The notes beneath the pieces were generated by a model that was not told the DNA's origin, ran no database searches, and saw nothing but the letters and a program-made list of their open reading frames with translations. From assembly GCF_022321485.1 (NCBI RefSeq), contig NZ_JAKOGG010000008.1, forward strand, positions 1 through 64,000: 64,000 nucleotides of DNA, written 5' to 3'. Origin of the DNA: Shewanella electrica (GTDB lineage Bacteria > Pseudomonadota > Gammaproteobacteria > Enterobacterales > Shewanellaceae). The position numbers and the translations under genes are program-made. Positions 54,385 through 62,903 of this stretch are shown here, in pieces (within the stretch, counting starts at the first letter, position 1; every line of letters starts with the position of its first letter).

Positions 54385-56556
54385 ATGCAGATCGCTAATC
54401 CACAACGACGTCGTTTTCTGCAAGCTAGCGCCGCGCTGGGTGGTGGCTTTTTACTGAGCTTGTATCTGCCACCTTGGCGACAAGCTAATGCCGCTGAAAC
54501 CGACGACATGGCGCACTTGAGTGCCCATATTCGTATTCACAGCAGCGGCATGATTGAGATCATGTCAGTGATCCCCGAGATTGGGCAGAGCATTAAAACC
54601 AGTTTGACTATGGTGATTGCCGACGAGTTGGACGCTGACTGGGCTAACGTTATTGTTGAAACCGCGCCTCTCGACAGTGCCACTTACGGCCGACAATCCG
54701 CCGGCGGCAGTCGCAGCATTCCCAGCCATTTTGACCAACATCGTCGCATTGGTGCTGCCGCCAAGCAGATGCTGATCGCCGCCGCGGCGCAGCAGTGGCA
54801 AGTGCCCGCCAGTGAATGTCGCGCCAGCAACAGCCGTGTGTTGCATCAGGCGTCCGGTCGCAGCAAAACCTATGGCGAGTTAGCCGCCGCCGCAGCCAAG
54901 CTCGATGCGCCTACACTCGACAAAGTTACCCTGAAAAAGCCGAGCGAATTTACCCTGATCGGCAAGTTCACCACCGGCGTGGATAATGACGCCATCGTCA
55001 CGGGGCAGCCGCTGTTTGGTATTGATGTGGATCTGCCCGACATGCTGTATGCCGTATTCCACAAATGCCAGGTGTTTGGCGGCAAAGTGCGTCGCAGCAA
55101 TGTGGCCCAAATCGCTAAGCTGCCGGGTGTACGGCATGCCTTTGTAGTTGATGGCGTGGACGATTTTCAAGGTATCAGCAGCGGAATCGCCATTGTGGCT
55201 GATAGCTGGTGGCAAGCCGAAAAAGCGCGACGGCAGTTAGAGGTGGAATGGGATGAAGGCTGGGCTAAACAGCAAAATAGCCCGTCGTTTGACCAACAAG
55301 CCGAGCAACTGTGGCAACAGCCGCCAGCGGCCACGCTCAGCCGTGAAGGCGATGTAACGCAGGGCTTTAGCGAGTGCAGCAAAGTTATTGAGGCCGAATA
55401 TCGTTATCCGTTTATCGCCCACGGCCAGTTAGAACCAAACAACTGCACCGCCGTGTGGCAGCAACATAAACTCACCATGTGGGTGCCATCGCAAGCGCCA
55501 GATCGTGGTCGGCGCCAAGTGGCTGATGCATTGAACATCAACGAAGACGATATCACCGTGCATGTGACCCGCATGGGTGGCGGTTTTGGGCGGCGCTTGT
55601 TTAATGACTACATGGTTGAGGCAGCGTGGATTGCCAAACAGGCGCAAGCACCGGTCAAATTACTGTGGAACCGGCAGGATGATTTTCAGCATGACTATTA
55701 TCGCCCCGGTGGTTATCACAAGTTTAAAGCGGGGCTAGATGCCAACGGCCAACTGCACGCGTTTAGCGATCACTTTGTCAGCTTTGGTCACAACGGCCGT
55801 CCCTTGTTAGCGGCGAGTATGCACGCGTCGGAATTCCCTATCGGCTTTGTGCCGCATTTGCAGTACGGCAGCTCGTTGATTGCAGCGCAAATTCCCACCG
55901 GCTGGCTACGCGCGCCCACCAGTAATGCCATGGGCTTTGTGTTCCAATGTATGCTGGATGAAGTGGCGCACGCTGCGGGGCAAGATCCATTAGCGTTTCA
56001 ACTGGCGTTATTGCGCCGCAGTGATGCCAAACCCGCTAACGGCTTCGCGCCACAACGGATGGCAGCGGTATTAGAGCGGGTGGGGCAACTCAGCGGCTGG
56101 GGCAAAACACTGCCTAAAGGTCAAGGGAAAGGCATCGCCTGTTATTACAGCCATGCCGGTTACTTTGCCGAGGTGGTGCATGCCAGCGTTGACGCCAAAG
56201 GCGCCATCAGCATTGAAAAAGTGTGGGCGGTCGGCGATGTCGGGCAATTCATCGTCAACCCCAGCGGCGCGCAGCACCAAGTGCAAGGTTCGATACTCGA
56301 AGGTTTATCGCAAGCCTTGTATCAAAAGGTAGAAATTGATGGCGGCGCCCAAGTGAGCAACTACCATCAACACAAGTTGCTGACCATGGACGCCGTGCCG
56401 CCTGTAGAAGTGGAGTTTCTCCCGTCCGACAATCCCACCACCGGTTTGGGCGAGCCCGCTCTGCCGCCAGTGATCCCCGCCTTATGCAACGCGTTATTTG
56501 TGGCGACGGGCAAGCGGGTACGGCAACTGCCTATCAAGCCAGAGATGTTCGCATAG
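54385..56556 (+). CDS. iorB: Molybdopterin-binding subunit of aldehyde/isoquinoline oxidoreductase (IorB-like)
   Basis: The 723-residue protein has a twin-arginine signal (QRRRFLQASAALGGG), so the enzyme should be exported folded with cofactor to the periplasm, IorA riding along. The duplicated molybdopterin-binding domains include VTRMGGGFGRRLFNDYMVEAA and the C-terminal DNPTTGLGEPALPPVIPAL with the presumed base Glu. It oxidises an aldehyde or N-heterocycle. The gap to iorA is 11 bp and carries AGGAGG. No dedicated cytochrome or XdhC-type maturation gene adjoins; mogA lies 2.6 kb downstream. Confidence 0.9.
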   Translation: MQIANPQRRRFLQASAALGGGFLLSLYLPPWRQANAAETDDMAHLSAHIRIHSSGMIEIMSVIPEIGQSIKTSLTMVIADELDADWANVIVETAPLDSATYGRQSAGGSRSIPSHFDQHRRIGAAAKQMLIAAAAQQWQVPASECRASNSRVLHQASGRSKTYGELAAAAAKLDAPTLDKVTLKKPSEFTLIGKFTTGVDNDAIVTGQPLFGIDVDLPDMLYAVFHKCQVFGGKVRRSNVAQIAKLPGVRHAFVVDGVDDFQGISSGIAIVADSWWQAEKARRQLEVEWDEGWAKQQNSPSFDQQAEQLWQQPPAATLSREGDVTQGFSECSKVIEAEYRYPFIAHGQLEPNNCTAVWQQHKLTMWVPSQAPDRGRRQVADALNINEDDITVHVTRMGGGFGRRLFNDYMVEAAWIAKQAQAPVKLLWNRQDDFQHDYYRPGGYHKFKAGLDANGQLHAFSDHFVSFGHNGRPLLAASMHASEFPIGFVPHLQYGSSLIAAQIPTGWLRAPTSNAMGFVFQCMLDEVAHAAGQDPLAFQLALLRRSDAKPANGFAPQRMAAVLERVGQLSGWGKTLPKGQGKGIACYYSHAGYFAEVVHASVDAKGAISIEKVWAVGDVGQFIVNPSGAQHQVQGSILEGLSQALYQKVEIDGGAQVSNYHQHKLLTMDAVPPVEVEFLPSDNPTTGLGEPALPPVIPALCNALFVATGKRVRQLPIKPEMFA

Positions 56557-56580
56557 TCGCTACTGCGAAGTTTATGACTG

Positions 56581-56606
56581 AAAGCCGCTTGTCGAAGCGG
56601 CTTTTT
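56581..56606 (+). terminator. iorB terminator
   Basis: AAAGCCGCTT-GTCG-AAGCGGCTTT forms a perfect stem with a U-run. The minus strand also has a U-rich end, and the convergent small gene stops inside the run. Confidence 0.9.
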
Positions 56607-56769
56607 ATCGGGAACGCACCATCGCTGCTTTGTTAGTGAGTTGGCCTTTACCGACCAGAAAGTTGGTTAGGTATTCCGCGTACTTAGCGCGGTCGAGCGC
56701 GTCGGCTGGTAGAGTTTCAGTGAATTTATCAATTGTGACATCAACAGCTTGTGACCAATTCAAACGCAT
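56605..56769 (-). CDS. Small hypothetical protein (54 residues)
   Basis: This short minus-strand frame begins MRLNWSQAVDVTIDKFTETL, continues with PADALDRAKYAEYLTNFLVG, and ends KGQLTNKAAMVRSR. It looks like a compact soluble helical protein. AAGGA lies about 11 bases upstream of the ATG. Its stop codon lies in the A-run of the shared terminator hairpin, so the transcript can end immediately after translation. I do not know its family; the codon pattern and placement argue that it is real. Confidence 0.6.
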   Translation of the reverse strand: MRLNWSQAVDVTIDKFTETLPADALDRAKYAEYLTNFLVGKGQLTNKAAMVRSR

Positions 56770-57040
56770 CTGTTTGTTATTCCTTAAAACACGATTTGTT
56801 CATCATGGGCCGTGGCTTTGCTGCTGGCAATATTCAAATGTGATTACAGATTTACTTAAGTGGCAGCGCTTATTTGCTGTTCTACTGCTGTAGTGGTTTG
56901 AGTCGGTCACCAAAAATGAGGTTGATTTTGCAAAATGTGAGCTAAGGCTAAGATCGGTTTTTTGGACATGATTAGCGCTTGAATCTTGTTTAGCACAGGT
57001 CTAGGGTAGACCACATAGTTTGCAGCGATGGCGAGTTTAG

Positions 57041-57403
57041 ATGCGTAATCTGTTGTTGGTAATCACATTGATATTGACGCTGGTGGGGCAAGGCATTATT
57101 GCTAACCACAGCTTTGCTATGTCGATGCCACAAACAGCAGCTAGCATGGCTACCGCCAGCCAACATAGCGCGACCACAACCATGGACTGTTGCCAAGGTA
57201 GTGATGGTTGTCATTGTCAGATGTCTGCAGACCATTGTTCCTCTTTGGCAGGTTGCGCGGCACATTGCAGCGCGGTTTCTGCTATCACCGATTTTGGCGT
57301 TTCTGTGCCAGTCAACCAAGTGACTCAACGTATTAACGTACCGCTTTGGAGCGTACAAACTGCGTATAGTCATGTACAAACTCCTCCCCCAAATTTGGCG
57401 TAA
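57041..57403 (+). CDS. Secreted Cys/His/Met-rich small protein, CopL-like
   Basis: The 120-residue protein has a signal peptide (MRNLLLVITLILTLVGQGI). The mature region is dense in potential metal ligands: Met and His around SFAMSMPQ, then the cysteine cluster DCCQGSDGCHCQ, DHCSS and GCAAHC. This resembles CopL-type metal-responsive small proteins associated with copper resistance. No copper-resistance gene is adjacent. The ribosome-binding site is weak. A metal-sensing or -binding role is inference. Confidence 0.6.
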   Translation: MRNLLLVITLILTLVGQGIIANHSFAMSMPQTAASMATASQHSATTTMDCCQGSDGCHCQMSADHCSSLAGCAAHCSAVSAITDFGVSVPVNQVTQRINVPLWSVQTAYSHVQTPPPNLA

Positions 57404-57473
57404 ATCACCGCACCTGTGCGGCTAATCTCTACGATTTAACTCATTTACGTTATTTAATTTGGGAATTATGACT

Positions 57474-57914
57474 ATGTGTATCTCTCTGACTAAAACTGTT
57501 ATTGCCGCTTCTTTGACTCTTACTGCTGTTGTTGCTCCACTGGCTTCTGCCGCTACGCTGAAGGTTCCAGATAGCATTGAAATTAGCAGCATCGACGGTC
57601 AAGCGGTTAGCCCGCTGGCTAACATTAACCTGAGCGCTGGCGACCACCTTATCACCCTGAAATACAATGATTATTTTAGTGCGTATGCCGATGATTCTGG
57701 CGATTGGGTTAGCTCCAAAACCTTGTTTGCACACATTAAGGTGGGTGATCAGGCACAGTTAACCTTGGCTACTCCAGTGATCCAAAATGCGGCTGATGCC
57801 CGTGCATTTGTCAAACAGCCACAACTGCAATTGACTGATAACCAAGGCGGTAGCGCTACCGTGCAACTGCAATCGCAAGCGGCGTTGCTGACGCAATTGT
57901 TAGCGCGTCGCTAA
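57474..57914 (+). CDS. DUF2057 (YccT-like) periplasmic protein, short form
   Basis: The ~146-residue protein has a signal peptide (SLTKTVIAASLTLTAVVAP, cleaved after ASA) and a beta-rich body with LKVPDSIEISSIDGQAVS and LSAGDHLITLKYNDYF. Both resemble the N-terminal part of DUF2057/YccT proteins. It is about 70 residues shorter than E. coli YccT. GGGA sits 9 bases before ATG 57474; the ATG at 57468 is an alternative. A terminator follows. Confidence 0.68.
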   Translation: MCISLTKTVIAASLTLTAVVAPLASAATLKVPDSIEISSIDGQAVSPLANINLSAGDHLITLKYNDYFSAYADDSGDWVSSKTLFAHIKVGDQAQLTLATPVIQNAADARAFVKQPQLQLTDNQGGSATVQLQSQAALLTQLLARR

Positions 57915-57944
57915 TTGTTCACGGTGTAACTTCCCCAGTAAGCC

Positions 57945-57969
57945 AGCCCCGCTCCCAGCGGGGCTTTTT
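57945..57969 (+). terminator. Terminator after the DUF2057 gene
   Basis: AGCCCCGCT-CCC-AGCGGGGCT forms a perfect 9-bp stem followed by TTTTA. Confidence 0.9.
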
Positions 57970-58164
57970 ATCGCTGAAATGTGCAGATTTTTTGTCGAGT
58001 CGTGATATCGAACGTGCTAAAAAATTAAGAAAATGTGATGATAGGTCGCTTATTCATAAGGGATTATCTGAACATCGTCGCCATAGTACCTTGGTGCTAT
58101 CGGCGGTTAGCACCGCTGTTTACAGGTAATGGATCACCAATCTTCATGAGTGTTGTTGAGTAGT

Positions 58165-59085
58165 ATGGCTAAGTCGAATTCAGTCGCAAAACTTGGTGTC
58201 GGAGCTGCAAGTGTGGTCGGTCTACTGTTATTAGCTGGCTGTGGTGGCAAATCACCCTTGGCAGAAATTTGTCATGATAATCCGCAGGTGTGCCGCGATT
58301 TAGATTTAGATGCAACGTGCCGCGAGCGGCGTACGCCGTTGTTGGAGTTACGCTTGGCAATCAAGCGCCAACAAGTCAGCGCTGATGATGAAACCCAGTT
58401 TAAACTGCTGCAAGCCTTGGAGTCGTATAACACCTGCTTGAAGCGGGCGGCGGGGATTCAGCATGTGAATAACCCATCACTGACCAGTAATGCCCAACGC
58501 GCTTATGCGTTAACCTCCGAAAGTTTGCAGGCGTTACAGCAGCAAACACAAGGGCGTGACAATGCCCATTTGGCCTATTATCACTGGACTAAATTAAGCG
58601 ACCGTAGTGCGCTCGAAGTGCTGAATACGCTCCAGCAACAGCATAAAATTCAAGATGCCTACATTTTGGCGGGGCTGGGCACCGAGCGTTTGCGCAGTGA
58701 ACCTGAGCAAGCGCGCGAGCTATTTTTGCAGGCACTGCAAAATGCTACGCCAGAGCAGTTTGTGGCGGATTGGCTGTTAGCGCTCGCCAGCGTAACACCG
58801 GATGTCGAGTTAAAATACCTGCTACAAAAAACCAATGTAGTGTTGACCGATCGCGGCGTGAATCAACGCATGTTAACTGACAGTTTGGGGGCGCGTCGCG
58901 CCGCACAGGCGGGCTTAGATACGGAGGCCCAGCAGTTAGCGCAAGCATTGCAGCGGGGCGAATACCAACAAAGCCATTGGCCTGATCGTTTAGCTTACAC
59001 TGAACCTGTGGCACAAGCTCCAGTGGCCGCTTCAACCGATAACGCCAGCGTCAGCGGCGCAGTCACCTCACCCACGACGCGCTAG
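58165..59085 (+). CDS. DUF2989 lipoprotein
   Basis: The ~306-residue protein has a lipoprotein signal peptide (GASVVGLLLLAGCGG lipobox). Its mature part is Cys-containing and helical (HDNPQVCRDLDLDATCRERR; YNTCLKRAAG) and repeats in TPR fashion. This matches the DUF2989 lipoproteins of Shewanella and Vibrio. A Thr/Ala/Ser-rich tail ends it. I prefer ATG 58165 over the earlier TTG-type start at 58150. Function is unknown; an envelope location is likely. Confidence 0.78.
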   Translation: MAKSNSVAKLGVGAASVVGLLLLAGCGGKSPLAEICHDNPQVCRDLDLDATCRERRTPLLELRLAIKRQQVSADDETQFKLLQALESYNTCLKRAAGIQHVNNPSLTSNAQRAYALTSESLQALQQQTQGRDNAHLAYYHWTKLSDRSALEVLNTLQQQHKIQDAYILAGLGTERLRSEPEQARELFLQALQNATPEQFVADWLLALASVTPDVELKYLLQKTNVVLTDRGVNQRMLTDSLGARRAAQAGLDTEAQQLAQALQRGEYQQSHWPDRLAYTEPVAQAPVAASTDNASVSGAVTSPTTR

Positions 59086-59104
59086 CGGTTAAATCGCTCA
59101 TACA

Positions 59105-59133
59105 ACAACGCCGAACCTTGAGTTCGGCGTTGT
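59105..59133. terminator. Hairpin between DUF2989 and mogA
   Basis: ACAACGCCGAAC pairs perfectly with GTTCGGCGTTGT around a 5-base loop between two convergent genes. No good U-run follows on either strand, so it may act with a termination factor. Confidence 0.55.
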
Positions 59134-59158
59134 GCTGTTAACGCGGCGCTAATGGCGC

Positions 59159-59689
59159 TTATTTTTTCGGACGGAACGGCTTGATCACCGCTTCATTGCA
59201 TTCCAAATACGGGCCTTCCATCAAGTCGATGCAGTAAGGAATGGCCGGGAACACCGCATCCAAACATTCACGAATCGATTTTGGTTTGCCGGGCAAGTTA
59301 ACAATCAGCGTATCGGCACGTAATCCGGCAGTTTGACGTGACAAAATCGCCGTTGGCACATATTGCAGTGACACCTGACGCATCAGTTCGCCAAAGCCTG
59401 GCATCATGCGGTCACACACCGCTTCGGTGGCTTCTGGGGTGACATCGCGTTTGGCTGGGCCAGTACCGCCGGTGGTGACCACTAAACTGCAGCCGTCTTC
59501 GTCTGCCATGCGGATCAAGGTGGCTTCAATTACATCGCGCTCATCTGGGATCACCTCATAAACCGGTTCCCATTCGCTGGTGAGATAATCGTTAAGGGTA
59601 TCGATAATGGCTTTGCCTGACAGATCTTCATACACGCCAGCACTGGCGCGGTCACTGACAGTCACAATGCCGATTTTGGCTTTTCCCAT
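59159..59689 (-). CDS. mogA: Molybdopterin adenylyltransferase
   Basis: The 176-residue enzyme adenylates molybdopterin before molybdate insertion in Moco synthesis. It begins KIGIVTVSDRASAGVYEDLSG and has the MoaB/Mog-fold TTGGTGPAKRDVTPEAT and NLPGKPKSIRECLDAV signatures. It matches MogA more than MoaB in length and in the C-terminal IDLMEGPYLE. Its nearest possible customer in the window is the IorAB enzyme. Confidence 0.93.
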   Translation of the reverse strand: MGKAKIGIVTVSDRASAGVYEDLSGKAIIDTLNDYLTSEWEPVYEVIPDERDVIEATLIRMADEDGCSLVVTTGGTGPAKRDVTPEATEAVCDRMMPGFGELMRQVSLQYVPTAILSRQTAGLRADTLIVNLPGKPKSIRECLDAVFPAIPYCIDLMEGPYLECNEAVIKPFRPKK

Positions 59690-59764
59690 GGTTTACTCCA
59701 CAATCTTGTTCGGCAGTATAAAAGCGCCACAATAGCATAATCGCGCCGAAAGAGCCTGTGTGGG

Positions 59765-60889
59765 TTATGTTGCGGTGGCGCTTGCGGCTAAGTAGACGAC
59801 GTTGTCTCGCCCTTGCGCTTTGGCTTGGTATAACGCGATGTCGGCGCGGCGCATCAGCTGCGATAAGGTCTCATGCACGTATTGCGCTTCCGTCACACCA
59901 ATGCTGGCACTTTTATGGCCGACCACCGGAAACTGGTGTTGGTTGATGCACTGTTGTAGCTGCTGCGCCACTTGCAGTGCTTGAGTCCCGTCGGTGTTGG
60001 GCAAAATAATAAAAAACTCTTCGCCACCAAAGCGACCAACATGGTCTTGCTTGCGGACGTTGCGCCGCAGCAAGGTGGCAAAGTGCGACAGCACTTTATC
60101 GCCAGCATCGTGACCGAATTCATCGTTCACCGCCTTAAAGTGGTCAATATCCAGCATGATCAATGACATCGGCTGTTTATGGGCGGCCACCTGTTGTTGT
60201 TCAAGCGTAAATAGCTGCGACATCTTTTCACGGTTCCACAGTTGAGTCAGTGGATCGCGGCTGGCGAGTGCGGCGAGTTCGAGATTTTTCTCATACAGCG
60301 AGTAGTGCGTGCGCTCCAATACCAAGGCGCAGACAAAGCCAAAGCTAAAGGCGGAAAACAGCCACATGATGTGTAGGTTGATAAAGGTGCTAGGCAGATC
60401 GGTCATAACACTGGCGCCGATAATAACCACGCAACTGCTGCTGGCGGAGATAAACGCATGTTTGAGCCGCAGGCCAGAAATGGCAAAAATCCACATGATG
60501 CTGAGATAAAACTCAGGGGCAAAATAGACAAAATAGCGCGAGCTGAGATTGAGATAAACGTTGATAGTATTGGCCCCAATGGGCGCCAATATCAACAACA
60601 GCAACATGGCGCGATGGTGCCGAGGAAAATGCGTCAAAATCCCTACGGTCGCCATGACGGACGGCACCAACACCGCGTGAAAGAAAAATCGCTCAGCGTT
60701 GTAGTTGGGTACAACCGTATATTCGACGACGGTGTAAATCAGGTACAGCAGCGTGGTGACGAGCGCGATATAACGAATTTGTGGCAGGCGTGTGCGCAAC
60801 GCCCAAGTGTGAAAATCGTGGGTTTGGTGTGACTGGCTAATGGGTACATCGTTTTGAATTTTATTAAGAAAGCGCACAACCATTGACAT
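59765..60889 (-). CDS. Membrane GGDEF diguanylate cyclase
   Basis: The ~374-residue protein has five or six predicted membrane helices in its first 210 residues and a C-terminal GGDEF domain. The active site is intact: G288-G289-E290-E291-F292 in VGRFGGEEFFIILP. An RxxD inhibitory site (RKQD) lies five residues before it. It should make c-di-GMP and be product-inhibited. I place the start at ATG 60889, six bases after GAGG; the frame from 61027 would add 46 residues without a family match. It is a likely opponent of phosphodiesterases such as the one at 508. Confidence 0.9.
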   Translation of the reverse strand: MSMVVRFLNKIQNDVPISQSHQTHDFHTWALRTRLPQIRYIALVTTLLYLIYTVVEYTVVPNYNAERFFFHAVLVPSVMATVGILTHFPRHHRAMLLLLILAPIGANTINVYLNLSSRYFVYFAPEFYLSIMWIFAISGLRLKHAFISASSSCVVIIGASVMTDLPSTFINLHIMWLFSAFSFGFVCALVLERTHYSLYEKNLELAALASRDPLTQLWNREKMSQLFTLEQQQVAAHKQPMSLIMLDIDHFKAVNDEFGHDAGDKVLSHFATLLRRNVRKQDHVGRFGGEEFFIILPNTDGTQALQVAQQLQQCINQHQFPVVGHKSASIGVTEAQYVHETLSQLMRRADIALYQAKAQGRDNVVYLAASATAT

Positions 60890-61069
60890 CGTTGCCTCAA
60901 AAATGAATTGCCTGCTGTGCAAATACTCGGTGCTAGCGGGTCTGGTATTATTGGCAATCCTTGCTGTTAAAAATATCGCTGTAGTCGTCAACAGCTCATA
61001 GTATAAGCAGTTGACGCGTGAGTACATCGGTTAACGTAAATAAAATGTTAAATCAAACAGGCGCATTCC

Positions 61070-61561
61070 TCATTGTGTGATGGCAATCAAGCGCCGTGCT
61101 TGCCAAAAGGCATCGCGCCAATAGGGCGTGTTGAGCGAGGAGATGGTAACGCCTTCGCTGGTGGAGGCGTGCATGAAGTTGTTATGGCTCAGGTAAATAC
61201 CCACATGGCGGCTACTCCAACCGGTCTTAAAAAAGACTAAATCACCACTCACCAACTCTGAACGTGCCACTTTGACGCCGCGGCTTGCTTGTTCCTCGGT
61301 GGTGCGCGGTAAATTCATCCGCGCTAGTTGCTGATAGGTGAGTTGCACAAAACCAGAGCAATCAATGCCGCGTTTGCTGCTGCCGCCATAACGATAGGGT
61401 ACGCCACGCCACTGCTGCTCAAAGGCCGCCAGTGTTTTTACTGGTAATAACAGTTGGTTGGGGCTTGGCGCTGCCACCTTAGTGGGCTCCGGCGCACTGC
61501 TACAACCGGCCAGTAACAGCATGAACAATAACAACGATACGGATAAATAGGCGCGCAACAT
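61070..61561 (-). CDS. NlpC/P60-family peptidoglycan endopeptidase lipoprotein
   Basis: The 163-residue protein has a lipobox (LLLAGCSS) and the NlpC/P60 catalytic domain with Cys in KRGIDCSGFVQLTY, His in SSRHVGIYL and a third polar residue in NNFMHAST. It probably cleaves D-Glu-DAP bonds in peptidoglycan from an outer-membrane anchor, like E. coli NlpC or Spr. It is monocistronic. Confidence 0.9.
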   Translation of the reverse strand: MLRAYLSVSLLLFMLLLAGCSSAPEPTKVAAPSPNQLLLPVKTLAAFEQQWRGVPYRYGGSSKRGIDCSGFVQLTYQQLARMNLPRTTEEQASRGVKVARSELVSGDLVFFKTGWSSRHVGIYLSHNNFMHASTSEGVTISSLNTPYWRDAFWQARRLIAITQ

Positions 61562-61673
61562 CTTTTCCTACGGGCGATGATATGTTTCAGACTAGCAGTT
61601 CAATGATGATCTAGACAATGATCAGTGCATTAGCGCAGCGTCATTGCACTATTTGGCATCTGGACTAGCGCCG

Positions 61674-62813
61674 CTAGCCCGGCATCACTAGCTCAAATTC
61701 CCCTCGTGCCACCACCAGACCATTGATCTGCAATTCCACTTTATGCGTTCCAGGGTAATACACTCGGGTGGTAATGGGTTTGATGGTATGTTTTTTAGCG
61801 ATAGTGAGTGTTTTGCCTGCGCCGAGTTCAGCGGTGCGCCATTTAAACACTTTCGGAGATGTAGCACCGTTGGCTTTTTGGTGATGGACCACATAATCAA
61901 TCATCAAAGACTGCGGATGTTTTGCTGTTGATGTAATACTCGCGGTCAATTGCATCGACCCACCATAAATGAGTTCTGATGCTGATAACTGCAATGAGCA
62001 GACGCCCAATTCAGCATCACGATAACCTAGTGCTTTCAAGGTTGCAGGGTGTCCTGCTTTAATCAAACTACGGCAAGCGTGTGCCACTAACTTTTGACGC
62101 TGCTTGTTCGCATTGATTAACCAATCCGCCGCTAGCTGGGCAATCAGATCTGGATGGTCTTTACTAATATCGTTGAGATTATTGGCAACCGAGCGGCGTA
62201 CATATTCGCTTGGGTCATCTTTCAACTTGTCGAGCAACGATAAAACCGGCTGAGGATCTTGCACAAACTTATGCAGTCTCATGCCCCAAGGTAAACGAGG
62301 TCTTGAGCCTTCGCTGGCTAAACGACGAACATGCTCATTTTCATCCACAGCCCACTGATGCATGATCTGCATCGCTTGTTCAGTATGCCGATCTAAAAAA
62401 GGGCGGATGGCAAACTCTGAGCTGAATCGCTTGGTCATCTCTTTTAGTAGCAGCATAGAAACATCAAAATGCTGCATACCATGCTTTGCGACATAATCTG
62501 CCAGCGGCATTATCGCCCAACCACTTAAACCCTGTTGATCTTGGTCGCTGGTGGCAGTGAGCGCATTGGCATCAACTGTGTCACCAAGTAAGCGCTGGAG
62601 TATTGCGCTACTCTCAAGAAAGTCTTGCGGCAAAAATCGAGTGAGCTGTTCACAAATCAGATCACTACGCTGTTTAAGCTCAAGATGGTCTAGTTTGCTG
62701 TTGATCGAACTAACAAAGCTTGCTCCATCAAAGGTGTGGTGAACCTGTTGTATCTGCTTGGCAAGCTTGAGCACTAACTGCTGGTTAAATACGTTCTTAA
62801 ACGGTTCAGACAT
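61674..62813 (-). CDS. AlkC-like DNA alkylation repair protein with Ig-like C-terminus
   Basis: The ~379-residue protein begins with MSEPFKNVFNQQLVLKLAKQI. It has a HEAT-repeat body in which RRLASEGSRPRLPWGMRL and YVRRSVANNLNDISKDHPDL are typical of AlkC/AlkD glycosylases. The last ~100 residues form a beta-sandwich-like domain (SASELIYGGSMQLTASITST onward), as in AlkC. It should excise alkylated bases such as 3-methyladenine. The start at 62813 is chosen over 62843 by the conserved MSEPFKN opening. Confidence 0.85.
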   Translation of the reverse strand: MSEPFKNVFNQQLVLKLAKQIQQVHHTFDGASFVSSINSKLDHLELKQRSDLICEQLTRFLPQDFLESSAILQRLLGDTVDANALTATSDQDQQGLSGWAIMPLADYVAKHGMQHFDVSMLLLKEMTKRFSSEFAIRPFLDRHTEQAMQIMHQWAVDENEHVRRLASEGSRPRLPWGMRLHKFVQDPQPVLSLLDKLKDDPSEYVRRSVANNLNDISKDHPDLIAQLAADWLINANKQRQKLVAHACRSLIKAGHPATLKALGYRDAELGVCSLQLSASELIYGGSMQLTASITSTAKHPQSLMIDYVVHHQKANGATSPKVFKWRTAELGAGKTLTIAKKHTIKPITTRVYYPGTHKVELQINGLVVARGEFELVMPG

Positions 62814-62860
62814 AACGAGGTCACCAGTGGTGGAGGGAGGCAAAATTCTGTGTCATCGAT

Positions 62861-62888
62861 AAAAAAGGCCGCTTATGCGACCTTTTTT
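62861..62888. terminator. gor terminator (bidirectional)
   Basis: AAGGCCGC and GCGACCTT pair with one G-U around a 4-base loop, with A/U-runs on both sides. It lies 16 bases after the gor stop. Confidence 0.85.
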
Positions 62889-62903
62889 ATTAAAATCAAA
62901 TGA

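Noticed and set aside
56630-56893. 87-codon plus-strand frame after iorB
   Set aside because: It is antisense to the better-supported 54-residue minus-strand frame, has mixed composition and no ribosome-binding site.
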